Source: 'Nostoc azollae' 0708 (GTDB taxonomy: Bacteria; Cyanobacteriota; Cyanobacteriia; Cyanobacteriales; Nostocaceae). From it: 64,000 nt of DNA. A program made the translations under genes and the position numbers. Each line of letters begins with the position of its first letter. Position 1 is the first letter of the stretch. Of the stretch, positions 38,861 to 48,392 are shown one piece after another. The notes under the pieces were generated by a model. It was not told the origin of the DNA. It ran no database searches and saw only the letters and a program-made list of their open reading frames with translations. The stretch is taken from assembly GCF_000196515.1 (NCBI RefSeq), contig NC_014248.1:2225001-2289000 (forward strand). Reading direction: 5' to 3'.

Positions 38861-39274
38861 ATGCCTAAACAGAAAAAAATTGACCCCCTTGTTGGTGAAG
38901 AACTGCTTAAAAAAGTCAAGGAGCTAGAGAACGAGAGCAAGGAAGACAAAGCTAAACAGTGTGGCTACTATACTGTTACCAAAAATGGTATAGAGCGCGT
39001 CAATATGATGAAATTCTTGAATGCCCTAATTGATGCTGAGGGCATTCAGTTGGATAGCACACCTAGTGCTAATGGTCGTGGTGGACGCAGTGCCAGCTAT
39101 AGAATTAGTGTGCAGTCGAATAATAACTTATTGATAGGTTCAGCTTATACAAAACAGATGAATCTTAAACCTGGAGATGAATTTATCATCACTTTGGGTA
39201 AAAAGCACATTCGATTGCGGCAAGTAGACCCAGAAGAAAGGGAAGAGGATGCTGAAGTAGAAGCTACAGCTTAA
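38861..39274 (+). CDS. cyAbrB family transcriptional regulator
   Basis: A 137-residue protein from ATG 38861; a TTG one codon earlier is less likely. The layout is that of cyanobacterial AbrB-like proteins. An N-terminal helical segment (PLVGEELLKKVKELENESKE) is followed by the GYYTVTKNGIERVNMMKFLN block. The C-terminal AbrB-type DNA-binding fold includes GRGGRSASYRISVQSNNNLL and LKPGDEFIITLGKKHIRLRQ. cyAbrB proteins are abundant nucleoid-type regulators of carbon-nitrogen balance, and in heterocystous species of differentiation genes. The tail is Glu-rich. Confidence 0.92.
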   Translation: MPKQKKIDPLVGEELLKKVKELENESKEDKAKQCGYYTVTKNGIERVNMMKFLNALIDAEGIQLDSTPSANGRGGRSASYRISVQSNNNLLIGSAYTKQMNLKPGDEFIITLGKKHIRLRQVDPEEREEDAEVEATA

Positions 39275-39280
39275 TAATTT

Positions 39281-39352
39281 GTCATTTGTCATTTGTCAGT
39301 TGTTGATCTTTATCAATGACCAATGACCAATGACCAATGATTAATGACCAAT
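39281..39352. repeat. Short tandem heptamer repeats (STRR type)
   Basis: TTTGTCA units (TCATTTGTCATTTGTCAG, from 39281) are followed by CCAATGA units (GACCAATGACCAATGACCAA, about 39318-39352) with one variant ATTAATG. Such short tandem heptamers are common between genes of heterocystous cyanobacteria. The last unit runs into the 3' end of the ClC gene. Confidence 0.7.
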
Positions 39353-41245
39353 CACTATATCTGTTATTGGTAAGACAGGTAAATACTGCTGTATCGCCTT
39401 GCGGGTGGCTGCCAAGTTACAAGTTAAAGCAATTTGCTCCTTTTCTAATAAACCTAAAATGCAATCGGGGTTGTCTCTTGCTACTACTGGTAATTGATGC
39501 AAACCACGCAACGCCATACGGTCTAAAACTTCTGATAAAGGTTCATCCTTCCAAGCATAGAGAATATCAGTTGTACAAATGTCTATTACTGTTTGACTGG
39601 CAAAATTAGCCTGTATTTGAGTGGGAGAATTATGGAAACCTTCCCAAAGGGAAAGGGTACGGTTTATATCTTCTAGAGAAAGAATACCCACTAATTTTTC
39701 TGCATTATCAATTACTAAAGCAGTGCGTGTGCGATCACGGATCATTTCCATAGCTGCTTCCAAAACTCCAAGATTTGCAGGCATTTTTTTAGGGTAGGAG
39801 TGCATAGCATCTGCCACGGAAATTTGCTGCACTATTTCCACCTGGTCATCTTTCAATTCTGCAAGCCCAATCTGTTGAAGATTGGAATTAGAGTTAACAT
39901 TTGGTTTAATTCGCTCTACTAACCATACACTTAAACCAACTGCCGCCATCAAAGGTAAAACTATGCGGTAGTCACGGGTTAACTCAAACAACATTAAAAT
40001 AGCTGTTAATGGCGCTCTTACACTAGCCGCTAAAACAGCAGCCATACCCACCATTGCATAAGCTGGAGGAGCAGCCATATATTCACCAATTATGGGCGCT
40101 ATCAAAGCTAAAACTTTGGCGTAAGCTGACCCAAAGGATGCACCTAAAAACATGGCCGGTGCAAACAAACCACCTACAAACCCACTAGCAGAACTAACCA
40201 CCGTCATTAGCAGTTTCAATACTATAAGTTCAAGTAAAAGGTTTAAAGAAAATTCCTGATCTTGCAGCATTGCTTGCACAGTTCCATAACCAATGCCTAA
40301 AATTTGTGGGTACTGTAAAGCCACAAGTCCAACTACTGCACCACCAATAATTGGTTTAATCGGCTGAGGAATCTGTGTAAAAACTTCAGAGCCTTTAATC
40401 CGACCTTCGAAAAACCCTTTAGCCAAACTAATGGATTGAGTGTAGGTCAGTGCAACTAAACTTGCACCCAAACCCAAGCCTAGATAAAGCGGTAATTCCA
40501 ATAGACTGCGGACTTGGTAAGCAGGTAGAGCAAAAGCGGGTTGGGATCCTAAACCAATTTGAGCTATCAATGCTGCTACTACTGCTGCTAGTAAAACAAC
40601 ACTCACAGCATAAGTGGCAAAAGATGTAGTTCCCATCACCACTTCTAGAGCGAAAAATACTCCGGCAATGGGAGCATTAAATCCTGCTGCTAAACCAGCC
40701 GCAGCACCTGCACCCAAAAGTAACCGCTGTCTCTCTTGAGAAACTTGCAGTACATCTGACAACAACACCCCAAAATTAGTACCAATTTCAACGCTTGGTC
40801 CTTCTGGTCCCAAAGATGCACCACTACCTAAAGAGACGGCAGCAGCTATCATTTTAGTAACAGGTCGTAGTTGTTGCTTCACCTCTCTCCCTTGAGAGAC
40901 AGCAATTAGAGATGAAAGTCCGGGGCCAAAGTCTTGAGTGCGCCAACGCATTAAACCTACAATAAAACCACCTAGTGTGGGAACACAAGCTAAAGTCCAA
41001 GCACCCCAGACTCCTATATGTCCCATGAAATTTTCCAGCATTAGGTCGTGAATCAGCTGGATTAAATAGTGAAAGGTAACTACACCCATACCAGTACCAC
41101 CACCAATAAGCACGGCTAAAAACAGCACGACTGTTTCTGGAGATGGTTGAAAACGATTAATTAGATGAGTTAAACGGGCGGAAGTTGTGGGAAAGGCAGG
41201 TAGTGACCTTACCTTCCTCAGTTGAGTAGGAGGCAAGAGAGTCAT
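39341..41245 (-). CDS. ClC-type chloride channel/transporter with CBS pair
   Basis: A 634-residue membrane protein. The ClC core contains the selectivity segments GSGASLGPEGPSVEIG (with the gating Glu in GPEGP), GFNAPIAGVFFALE and GGLFAPAMFLGASFG. The C-terminal region (about 470-620) has two CBS modules (VADAMHSYPKKMPANLGVLE and TVIDICTTDILYAWKDEPLS), usually nucleotide-binding regulators. The N-terminal about 35 residues are polar and Pro/Thr-rich. It moves chloride, either as a channel or as an H+/Cl- exchanger. Convergent with the cyAbrB gene. It looks intact. Confidence 0.92.
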   Translation of the reverse strand: MTLLPPTQLRKVRSLPAFPTTSARLTHLINRFQPSPETVVLFLAVLIGGGTGMGVVTFHYLIQLIHDLMLENFMGHIGVWGAWTLACVPTLGGFIVGLMRWRTQDFGPGLSSLIAVSQGREVKQQLRPVTKMIAAAVSLGSGASLGPEGPSVEIGTNFGVLLSDVLQVSQERQRLLLGAGAAAGLAAGFNAPIAGVFFALEVVMGTTSFATYAVSVVLLAAVVAALIAQIGLGSQPAFALPAYQVRSLLELPLYLGLGLGASLVALTYTQSISLAKGFFEGRIKGSEVFTQIPQPIKPIIGGAVVGLVALQYPQILGIGYGTVQAMLQDQEFSLNLLLELIVLKLLMTVVSSASGFVGGLFAPAMFLGASFGSAYAKVLALIAPIIGEYMAAPPAYAMVGMAAVLAASVRAPLTAILMLFELTRDYRIVLPLMAAVGLSVWLVERIKPNVNSNSNLQQIGLAELKDDQVEIVQQISVADAMHSYPKKMPANLGVLEAAMEMIRDRTRTALVIDNAEKLVGILSLEDINRTLSLWEGFHNSPTQIQANFASQTVIDICTTDILYAWKDEPLSEVLDRMALRGLHQLPVVARDNPDCILGLLEKEQIALTCNLAATRKAIQQYLPVLPITDIVIGH

Positions 41246-41699
41246 GAAAACCGGGGGAAATGTAGAAAGAAATTTAATCTTTTATTCGTTAGTTCTCATT
41301 GTGAGCCATTATTTAGCAACCGGACAAGTATGCTTGATTGGCTTCAATTACAAAGCTTTGGTAAACCCAAGTAAGTAGTTAGAATTTTTGTGAAAAGAAG
41401 GGTTTAAATAGGAGAGAATTAGTGTTGACGGCAGATGAGTAAGTCAGTAAAAAGTTTGTAGGGATTTAGGGTGCAGGGAAAAATTAGTAGTAGCTCTGTC
41501 CCTTATTGATCTTGGGACTGGGTATAAACAACACCAATTCTCTGTTTCCTGTCCACACCCAGGATCATACACCTTCTTGGCGGATGTAACTGGCGTACCT
41601 CTCGCAGTTGTAAAGGTTTGACTAGATTACTCGATAGTTATCAAAGTTCAATATAGCTATTTTTATAGAGTGAGTAAATGGACTAGGTGGACAAGCTAG
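41246..41699. other. Intergenic region
   Basis: About 450 bases between divergent genes, presumably holding both promoters. I see no gene, stable RNA or strong repeat. Confidence 0.45.
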
Positions 41700-42089
41700 A
41701 TGAATATACACACCTTTGATAATAATTATGTTACTTGCCCGATTTGCCAAAGAAATAACAGAACAAAACCTATGAAGACCTATATTGGTTTATTTACTTG
41801 TCCATATTGTCAGGAAAGGCTTGTGGTTTGTAACAGTGGTCACTATGTCCGTGATCCGTTTACTTGGGAGGAAATTGTCATTGCTTCGGCGTTGGCTCGT
41901 CAAAGCTATCCTCTAGCTAGGATGATTAGGAATTTAGTTCTTCTCCAGCGCCCTTTTGTCGCTTTGGCTATGGGATGTGCAGTTTTATTAACTACAATTG
42001 CTGTAACCCAGGAAAATATAAGCTACAACAATCCATTGGTTGGAGAAAATGAGAAGGTGATTAAACCAGGAAAGGATTACATACCATAA
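41700..42089 (+). CDS. Hypothetical zinc-ribbon membrane protein
   Basis: A 129-residue protein with two CxxC pairs (CPIC at 13-16 and CPYC at 34-37) forming a probable zinc ribbon at the N-terminus, a further LVVCNSGHYVRDPFTWEEIV stretch, and one hydrophobic segment (FVALAMGCAVLLTTIAVT, about 86-103) near the C-terminus. The metal site would lie on the cytosolic side if this is a C-tail-anchored protein. I do not recognise the family. Start chosen at the first ATG. Confidence 0.65.
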   Translation: MNIHTFDNNYVTCPICQRNNRTKPMKTYIGLFTCPYCQERLVVCNSGHYVRDPFTWEEIVIASALARQSYPLARMIRNLVLLQRPFVALAMGCAVLLTTIAVTQENISYNNPLVGENEKVIKPGKDYIP

Positions 42090-42113
42090 ATTACCACAAA
42101 TAGGCTGTAGAAT

Positions 42114-42269
42114 CTAGTACGGCTTGGCATAAATAAACCAACCATTCCAGATCTCTGAAAATCTCACGCCATATACATTTTGAATTTTGTTCACCCACCC
42201 TGCTGGAAGCACTATTCTGTTAGCGTAGCTCTTCTGAAAGAAGCATTTTGAATTCACGACTGTAGTAGG
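42114..42269. repeat. MITE-like repeat, CTAGTAC family, second long copy
   Basis: It begins CTAGTACGGCTTGGCATAAA, shares AACCAACCATTCCAGATCTC and GCGTAGCTCTTCTGAAAGAA with the copy at 21860-22015, and ends ACTGTAGTAGG. Same length within a few bases. The ends are more degraded than in the other long copy. Confidence 0.7.
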
Positions 42270-42351
42270 TTTTTAAAGGAAGGTCAAAAAGGAGAAAAAG
42301 GTGCAGGGGAATGTATTACCTTCAGCCCCTGCCCCCTACCTTCTAGCTTTT

Positions 42352-43962
42352 TTAATAGCGAGTGATCAATTGCCAACCTTGAGCTTGATCAACTACTTTA
42401 ATCAATGGAAGTTTGAGATTTTCTAAAGCAGATGCATTCACAAGCAAATAAGGTGGTTGTACATCATACTGCCAATAATATTGTAAATCCCCAAAAGAAG
42501 CAGGAATAATGGTGCGATCGCTATAAAAATTCAACGATGAACGGGGGTAGGGAAAAGATGTGTATATTTTCCTAACTGCTGGATTGGCTCGTGCTATCAT
42601 TAGCGCAACTGGTTTGACAGCATAAGCTTCTCCTGGTTCCCAGATCCAGTAATTAGATTTCATCAACAACAGTAGGGAAATATAGCTTCCCCAAACTAAA
42701 ATCTTCAAAAATTGCCCATCACCTCGTTCTGCTAAAATAGCCGCTAAAGTCATAGTCAAGGCTGCAGAGGCGAAAATAATCTGTAAGTCTGTTTTGCCTG
42801 TACTCCCCCAACTAAAATAAATGCTACCTGCAGAAGCTACGACGGCTAAGATAGCAAAACTAGTTACCCAAGCGCGGGGATAGGAGGAGAATAAACGCAA
42901 ATTCTCTATTTCTGTGAGTTGGAAACCAAAGGCCAAAGCGAAACCAGGGTAAATGGGGAAGATATACCAAGGCTGTTTGACACTAACCAGAGAAATCAGC
43001 AGTAAGTACACACCAGTCCAGACTATGATCAATCTTGCCCAGCTAAGATTACGATTGTCCCAGGTGAAGCGCAGAGTTTGTGGTAGAAATACTAACCACG
43101 GCCATGACCATTTGAGAATTTCTATGAGATAGAACCAAAATGCTTCAGGTTGACCATTTGCTACCAGATTAATTTGATTAAGGGGTTGATCGACTAAATT
43201 AATCTCAGTGAAGGGATAACCATAGTGCAGTAGTTGGGCAGCGTACCAACCCAGTACAGGTAAAATGCCGATCAATATTCCTATCCACAGATAGTAACTA
43301 GTGAGTAATCTTGGTGTATCCCAAAAGAGAAAAACTACAGCAACGGCACCCAATAATATACCCAATAAGCCTTTAGTCAGGCAAATCAGCCCAAAACTTA
43401 TCCCGATACCAAGGCAATAGCGTAAATCTCGGCGTGATCGCAAAACACACAACATCATCACCATTAACAGGGTTACTACCACCCCATCCAACATTGCTAA
43501 CCTGCCATCACGCACTACTGGTAACATTGTCAAATAAATTAAGGCGCTATAAACAGCCGCCCAACGCTGGCGAAATATCTCTCTACCAAGACAATACAGC
43601 AAAGGCACAGAAATCGCAGTCAATATTGCACCAGGTAGGCGAGTTGTCCATTCGTTTACACCACCTACAGAGTAAGACCAAGCAATTAGCCAATGCATCA
43701 AGGGTGGCTTTTGATAGTATGGTTCACCTCCCAAAGTAGGGTAAAGCCAGCCCATAGAACCTGCTGAATCCTGCCAAATTTCTTTAGCCACCTGTGCCAC
43801 AGTCCCTTCATCCCAATCTCGTAGCGGTAGTCCTCCAAGATTAATACTGAACAGTAACACCGCCGCCAACAGTAACACTATTAACCATATCCAATCAATC
43901 CATTTGTCAACTGGGTGATGCTGTTTTTCTAGGTGAGTCCAAATATAGCTTCCTTCTTGCAT
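42352..43962 (-). CDS. Glycosyltransferase family 39 (PMT/ArnT-like) membrane protein
   Basis: A 536-residue protein with about ten or more membrane segments. An acidic catalytic-type motif sits in the first external loop (LRDWDEGTVAQVAKEIW, about 49-65), followed by YQKPPLMHWLIAWSY, both typical of the ArnT/PMT superfamily that uses polyprenyl-phosphate sugars. A small soluble C-terminal domain (about 455-536) follows. It probably transfers a sugar to an exported lipid, glycan or protein; the acceptor is unknown. A HIP1 octamer lies within the gene. It appears intact. Confidence 0.85.
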   Translation of the reverse strand: MQEGSYIWTHLEKQHHPVDKWIDWIWLIVLLLAAVLLFSINLGGLPLRDWDEGTVAQVAKEIWQDSAGSMGWLYPTLGGEPYYQKPPLMHWLIAWSYSVGGVNEWTTRLPGAILTAISVPLLYCLGREIFRQRWAAVYSALIYLTMLPVVRDGRLAMLDGVVVTLLMVMMLCVLRSRRDLRYCLGIGISFGLICLTKGLLGILLGAVAVVFLFWDTPRLLTSYYLWIGILIGILPVLGWYAAQLLHYGYPFTEINLVDQPLNQINLVANGQPEAFWFYLIEILKWSWPWLVFLPQTLRFTWDNRNLSWARLIIVWTGVYLLLISLVSVKQPWYIFPIYPGFALAFGFQLTEIENLRLFSSYPRAWVTSFAILAVVASAGSIYFSWGSTGKTDLQIIFASAALTMTLAAILAERGDGQFLKILVWGSYISLLLLMKSNYWIWEPGEAYAVKPVALMIARANPAVRKIYTSFPYPRSSLNFYSDRTIIPASFGDLQYYWQYDVQPPYLLVNASALENLKLPLIKVVDQAQGWQLITRY

Positions 43963-44303
43963 ATTTTATGCTAATCATTTTACTCGCTGGTTCAATTACG
44001 TAGAGAAGGTAATAGGGAACAAGATGAGGAGATGGGGATAAGAATCTCACCCACTCAATGCCCGATGCCTCACTAAGTTACAACTTCAAGGCTCAAAACC
44101 CAGAACAGTATTGCACCATCACCAACTATTTTCGAAAGCAATGGCTAGATCCAAAATTAGCTCAGTTTTCTCTCAATAATGATAATTTTTTGGAGAAAAA
44201 TTTTTTTAGTTATTCTTTATATCATTTAACGAGTATTTTACAAGTTAAATGATATAAAGAATACAACCATCAACTTATTAATTGTCCTGAAGGAATGTGT
44301 ATA
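43963..44303. other. Intergenic region with a perfect inverted repeat
   Basis: About 340 bases. A short open frame at 44058-44252 ends inside the inverted repeat and has no ribosome site or family motif, so I do not call it. The 20-bp inverted repeat is listed separately. AAGGA at 44290-44294 is the ribosome site of the next gene. Confidence 0.5.
44211..44263. repeat. Perfect 20-bp inverted repeat upstream of a membrane protein gene
   Basis: TATTCTTTATATCATTTAAC at 44211-44230 is exactly complementary to 44244-44263, with a 13-base loop. It ends about 40 bases before the start codon at 44304. It may act as an operator, a transcript hairpin or a terminator for transcripts arriving from upstream, though no T-run follows. 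Confidence 0.8.
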
Positions 44304-45839
44304 ATGTACCTAGCTTTTATTTTAGATATCGCCCTGGGTTTAATTTTTATTTACCTAATTTTAAGTCTGTTAGCGTCAGAGATTCAAGAATTAATCGCTA
44401 CAGTATTGCAATGGCGGGCTGTACATTTAAGAAAATCAATTGAAATTCTCTTAGCTGGAGATTTGGTAAACTCAGAAACCAAGGAAATAATCGAATTAAC
44501 AAATAAAATTTATACTAATCCATTAATTAAAAGCATCAACCAGGAAGCTAAAGGAGTGTTATCTACTTTTCCTAGAAAACTGACTTGGTTTATAGCTTCC
44601 ATAACTCGCTTCATAGGACAAATAATTTCTAAATCCTCACAAGGGAAAACAGCTCTTGGAAATCAAAATAGTGCACCTTCTTATATGTCCGGTGATACTT
44701 TTTCCACAACTCTGATAGAGGAATTGAAAATACCTAAATTAATCTATAATTTAACAGTAGTGAGGCTGGGAAAATTTAAAGAGCTAAGTTTACAAGAAGT
44801 CAGAGAGATTCTTGTCAGGTTGCAGAAACATTTGGAAACAACTAAAATATCCAATCATATCACCCAGGATATCGGGAATGATTTCAATAATCTATCTCAG
44901 CAATATACAGACATTTTTAATGACTTTAAAGATCATAGATTTGATATAGATACCACTGTTGAACGGATGAAAGATAGTCTATATAAATATGTGGACAATT
45001 TTGAAGCCAATATACACCCCCAATATGAATTCTTAAACGAAACATTGAAGAGATTACAGGCCCTCCGTCAACACATTTTTCAAGATCTTGATGAAGCAAT
45101 AATTCTAGGAGGATTGAAGCCCAATATCAACGAAATCGTCCAATTAATGAATACAAGTAGTGCTGTTTATACAGAAATAGAAACAGCCATACATGACGAC
45201 AACAGCCCAATATATCAAACTATTAAGGAATTGACTGATAGCTTACCACCTATGATAGTAGAGAACATTGGCACAATAGTAAAACGAGCGCAATACAGAG
45301 CTAAAAGCACAGAGGAAGGTATTAAAATATTACGAGGAGAACTTGAAAGCTGTTTTGATGAGTCTATGCAGCGAGCAGGTGGCGTTTACAAGCGTAATGC
45401 TAAAGGAGTAGCCATTTTGATTGGTATTACTTTAGCTGTCAGTGCAAATGCAGATATATTTCACATAATTGATCGTTTATCAAAAGATATGGTACTAAGA
45501 GAAGCTATTGTTTACAAAGCTGTGCAAACAATAGAAACTACTAATGCTAATGATCTCAGTAGTGTTAATACTAAAGAGATTTTAAAAGAGATCTTAAATG
45601 AAATTAGTTTACCAATTGGTTGGACAAGAGAAAACTTACAAGAACAACTCAATTGGAGAATCAACAAAGTGAATAGCTGGCCTGTTGTTCCTGTGTTAAC
45701 CATGATTACTGGTTGGATGGTAAGCGGTCTGGCAATTGCAATGGGAGCGCCTTTTTGGTTCGATCTACTGAGTAAAGTTATGAATGTGCGGAATGCAGGT
45801 AAATCACCAAAACCAGCTAAAAATCAAGATGATAATTAA
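44304..45839 (+). CDS. Large conserved-type membrane/coiled-coil protein of unknown function
   Basis: About 511 residues from ATG 44304. The ATG at 44295 is only one base from the AAGGA ribosome site, so the second ATG, nine bases away, is preferred. An N-terminal membrane segment (LAFILDIALGLIFIYLILSL) is followed by SEIQELIATVLQWRAVHLRK, a start seen in a family of bacterial membrane proteins of unknown role. A long, mainly helical region with coiled-coil character follows (about 110-370). Two hydrophobic stretches (GVAILIGITLAVSANADIFH and VVPVLTMITGWMVSGLAIAM) lie near the C-terminus. Probably anchored at both ends. Confidence 0.75.
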   Translation: MYLAFILDIALGLIFIYLILSLLASEIQELIATVLQWRAVHLRKSIEILLAGDLVNSETKEIIELTNKIYTNPLIKSINQEAKGVLSTFPRKLTWFIASITRFIGQIISKSSQGKTALGNQNSAPSYMSGDTFSTTLIEELKIPKLIYNLTVVRLGKFKELSLQEVREILVRLQKHLETTKISNHITQDIGNDFNNLSQQYTDIFNDFKDHRFDIDTTVERMKDSLYKYVDNFEANIHPQYEFLNETLKRLQALRQHIFQDLDEAIILGGLKPNINEIVQLMNTSSAVYTEIETAIHDDNSPIYQTIKELTDSLPPMIVENIGTIVKRAQYRAKSTEEGIKILRGELESCFDESMQRAGGVYKRNAKGVAILIGITLAVSANADIFHIIDRLSKDMVLREAIVYKAVQTIETTNANDLSSVNTKEILKEILNEISLPIGWTRENLQEQLNWRINKVNSWPVVPVLTMITGWMVSGLAIAMGAPFWFDLLSKVMNVRNAGKSPKPAKNQDDN

Positions 45840-46280
45840 CTCGTAATTCGGTAAGAATTCAGGAGTCAAGAGAAAGGAGTCTGAATGTTTCAGAAATTGG
45901 TTAATTATCAAATAGGTATTTTTGGCGTTAGCCTGAAAAAGCTGACTGCTTACGTAACTCCTAATTATTAGTTGGGACCAGGTGATATGAGAAGAATAAC
46001 CACTGAAAACCAGGGCAAACGCACCTTATTTCCTAATAAAAACTAATGAGGATTTTAAAATCATCTATATAAGTGCAAAGCTTGATGGATATATAAACAC
46101 AATCAATCACTTTTCTATTAGGCGATGAATTAGCTTATCTCCAATTGAATAACTCTTAGCTAAGGATAAATGAGCTAACTATTCATCCATAAATAAGTAA
46201 ACTTATCTGTAAAAATAAGTAGAAGAAAATATTAAGTAAATTGTTGACAAGTTAGTTGAGGCTAAAGCTAAAACTCTTTC
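45840..46280. other. Intergenic region
   Basis: About 440 AT-rich bases between the membrane protein and the ISAs1 remnant. I see no gene, RNA or clear repeat. Part of it may belong to the IS, but I could not locate the terminal repeat. Confidence 0.4.
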
Positions 46281-47390
46281 TCAAGAGTTATTATCCATTT
46301 CTGCCAAAAACTGTTTATTTTTTATCCCCCGCTTCACGGGGTTCTCTTTACCCAAAAGATTGACTGCTATCTGCCGCATTACTGCAAAGTTTTGTGGAGC
46401 ATTATCTTTCCTAATCCGGTAGTCATCTTGTTTTAAAGCTACATTTAATACCCAATGCAATGAATTTTCTATTGCCTAATGGCTGCGGACAGAATTAGCC
46501 AATTGTTCTCCATTTGACTCAAGACTACTAATAAAATAACGAGTCTCTACTGTTGTTTTATCATCCACTTATCCGATAGGTTCTAGCATCCCAACACTTT
46601 TTAGATTTGACCAAACTGAATCAGGGTCAAGCTGAAACCCAATTCCAGGTAACATCACATAATTGCGGATTTCATGAAGACCATGCCCTGTTTCTTCGGG
46701 TTTATATGTGCTATGTTGAAGCTCTTGAAAACCTGTACTTATCCCTGACTTAAATAGCTGTTCTACTGACTCATACAGATTACCTTGGTTCTTTTTTAAA
46801 GTAATTACATAATCTGCATTTTCTTGCGTAATTAACTTTACTATGTCTTTGTGACACCCGATGGCATCAATCCTGACAATACATCCAGCTAATTCTAAAA
46901 CCTTTAATAATTCGGGAATTGCTGTAATTTCATTTGATTTCTCATGCACCTTCACCTGTCCCAACACTAATTTATTTGTAGTTGCCCATGCACTTACCAT
47001 TTGGATTGCACTCTAGTCACTATTTTTACCATGAGAACTACATAAAGTTTTCCCATCAATTGCCACAACTTCACCATCCCTTATCTTATGTACTGATTTC
47101 ATCCAGTTCAAAAAACAATTTTGAAATTGTTGCGGATTCAATTGTGCAAATACCCTTCCAAATGTGTCCTGGGACCAGAGCCCATTTCCTAGTTCTAAAA
47201 AGGTTTTTAACCACTCATATTTTGTGCAGCCATACAGTTCAATTGCCACCCAACTATCTGCTCCACAAATTACTGCACAAATTCCAATGGTAAGAATGTC
47301 AATTAACTTGTGTCGTTTCCTCCCCTCTACTCTTGGATCTTCCATCTGTGCAACGTGGTCAGTAATCGTGATTGTGGGCTTGAGCTTCAC
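46281..47390 (-). pseudogene. ISAs1-family transposase pseudogene
   Basis: Read from 47390: ITITDHVAQMEDPRVEGRKR, then HKLIDILTIGICAVICGADS (ISAs1 N-terminal domain), VVAIDGKTLCSSHGKNSD with the first Asp, a stop near 47015, and VRIDAIGCHKDIVKLITQEN (second Asp) with DYVITLKKNQGNLYE. A stop near 46570 is followed by RYFISSLESNGEQLANSVRS, another stop near 46480, and AIENSLHWVLNVALKQDDYR with the catalytic Glu. Three in-frame stops in a continuous frame mean inactivation by point mutation only. Full family length. Confidence 0.85.
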
Positions 47391-47528
47391 ACTTTTTGGG
47401 ACTTTCTTCTTCTACTTTTACAATGACTTTACCATCAGAGCCTCATTGGTCAACCTCCATATCATCAGCCCTCCCTACCTTTCTCGTTCCTTAGTATATA
47501 TGTACCATAATTACATGCGTTCGCCCTG

Positions 47529-47738
47529 GGTTTAGCACTGACACAACGAAAAGTCTGTGGTCGTTCTCTTTCTCTGGACCTATTCCAACATCCTGCGAAT
47601 TTGTTGACCGTTATAAAAACTTGTCGCCGTCAGGCACTTTCTCTAATTGAGTTTTTTGACCAACCTATGAAAGCCATAGTTCACTCTGCTTTCCATACAC
47701 CTTTCTTTAATCCCTCTACCTTAGACCTGAATCCTTAC
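47529..47738 (+). mobile_element. IS66 right-end fragment
   Basis: About 210 bases matching the 3' end of the IS66 element at 57601-59101. The peptide reads LALTQRKVCGRSLSLDLFQH and ALSLIEFFDQPMKAIVHSAF. It ends in the same terminal repeat CCTGAATCCTTAC (47726-47738). The 5' part of the element is missing at the junction with ISAs1-side DNA. It diverges from the other copy by scattered base changes and a single-base insertion. Confidence 0.8.
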
Positions 47739-47740
47739 AT

Positions 47741-48067
47741 TAAAAAAATTAGAGCATCTTCAGACCATATTTCTTGTAAACTTCCAGTGTAAGGTTGAAT
47801 TGATAGTAATAGATATTCTAAAAATTTTACTTCTTGTATATTGGATGGGAGAAATATTTTAGCTTGTGATATCTCATGAAAAAAAGGATGGGCTTCAGAA
47901 CCTATTGAGAATAGATTTCGAAAGTTGGACTCAACGAGTGTAGTACCAAGCCCAGAGAAAGTATCAATTACAACATAATCACAATTTAGTTTTGCTTCTT
48001 GTATATAAAAACGTACAAATTCAGAATAAAAACCACCTACAAAGTTGTACCAACAAAGTTGTACCAT
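47741..48067 (-). pseudogene. DNA methyltransferase fragment
   Basis: Read from 48067: NFVGGFYSEFVRFYIQEAKL, then DYVVIDTFSGLGTTLVESNF (the SAM-binding FxGxGTT motif of DNA N4/N6 methylases), and LFSIGSEAHPFFHEISQAKI. The fragment ends at the IS66 fragment. The target-recognition part and the second half of the enzyme are missing. It is probably the rest of a restriction-modification system. Confidence 0.65.
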
Positions 48068-48392
48068 CTATGAATCGAGTACTGGTTAGTAAGTACATTA
48101 GTTGATAACTTCTTATGAGAAAGTAAACCTATATTGTCTACCAAGCTGTTTTCTGAGTCAAACGAATTTAATTGATGCATACGAATTATTTTATGACTTA
48201 TGTATCATATCTCATAAATTATGTTTTGTTTTAATGAAAGCTTGCAATGAGCCTACATTCCTCAACCCTGGGGGAAGCCACGCAAACTGCACCTACAAGT
48301 TGGGTCACCTGTTCACTGTGCTAGCTTCCCTACAACCTTTTTTCGGTCAGTCAAATGAAGGCCCAAAAAAGTGATCTATCTATAGTCGTCTA
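48068..48392. other. Intergenic region
   Basis: About 325 bases between remnants and the 7TM-HD gene. A 90-codon frame across it has no recognisable motif. Nothing else seen. Confidence 0.4.

Noticed and set aside
39281-39352. Regularly spaced short repeats that might be a CRISPR array
   Set aside because: The units are 7 bases long and directly adjoining, with no spacers. They are heptamer tandem repeats. I saw no 35-37-base repeat with unique spacers anywhere in the window.
44058-44252. 64-codon frame before the large membrane protein
   Set aside because: It has no ribosome site or recognisable motif and ends inside the perfect inverted repeat.
48102-48374. 90-codon frame between the methylase fragment and the 7TM-HD gene
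   Set aside because: No family signature and no start context; probably chance.
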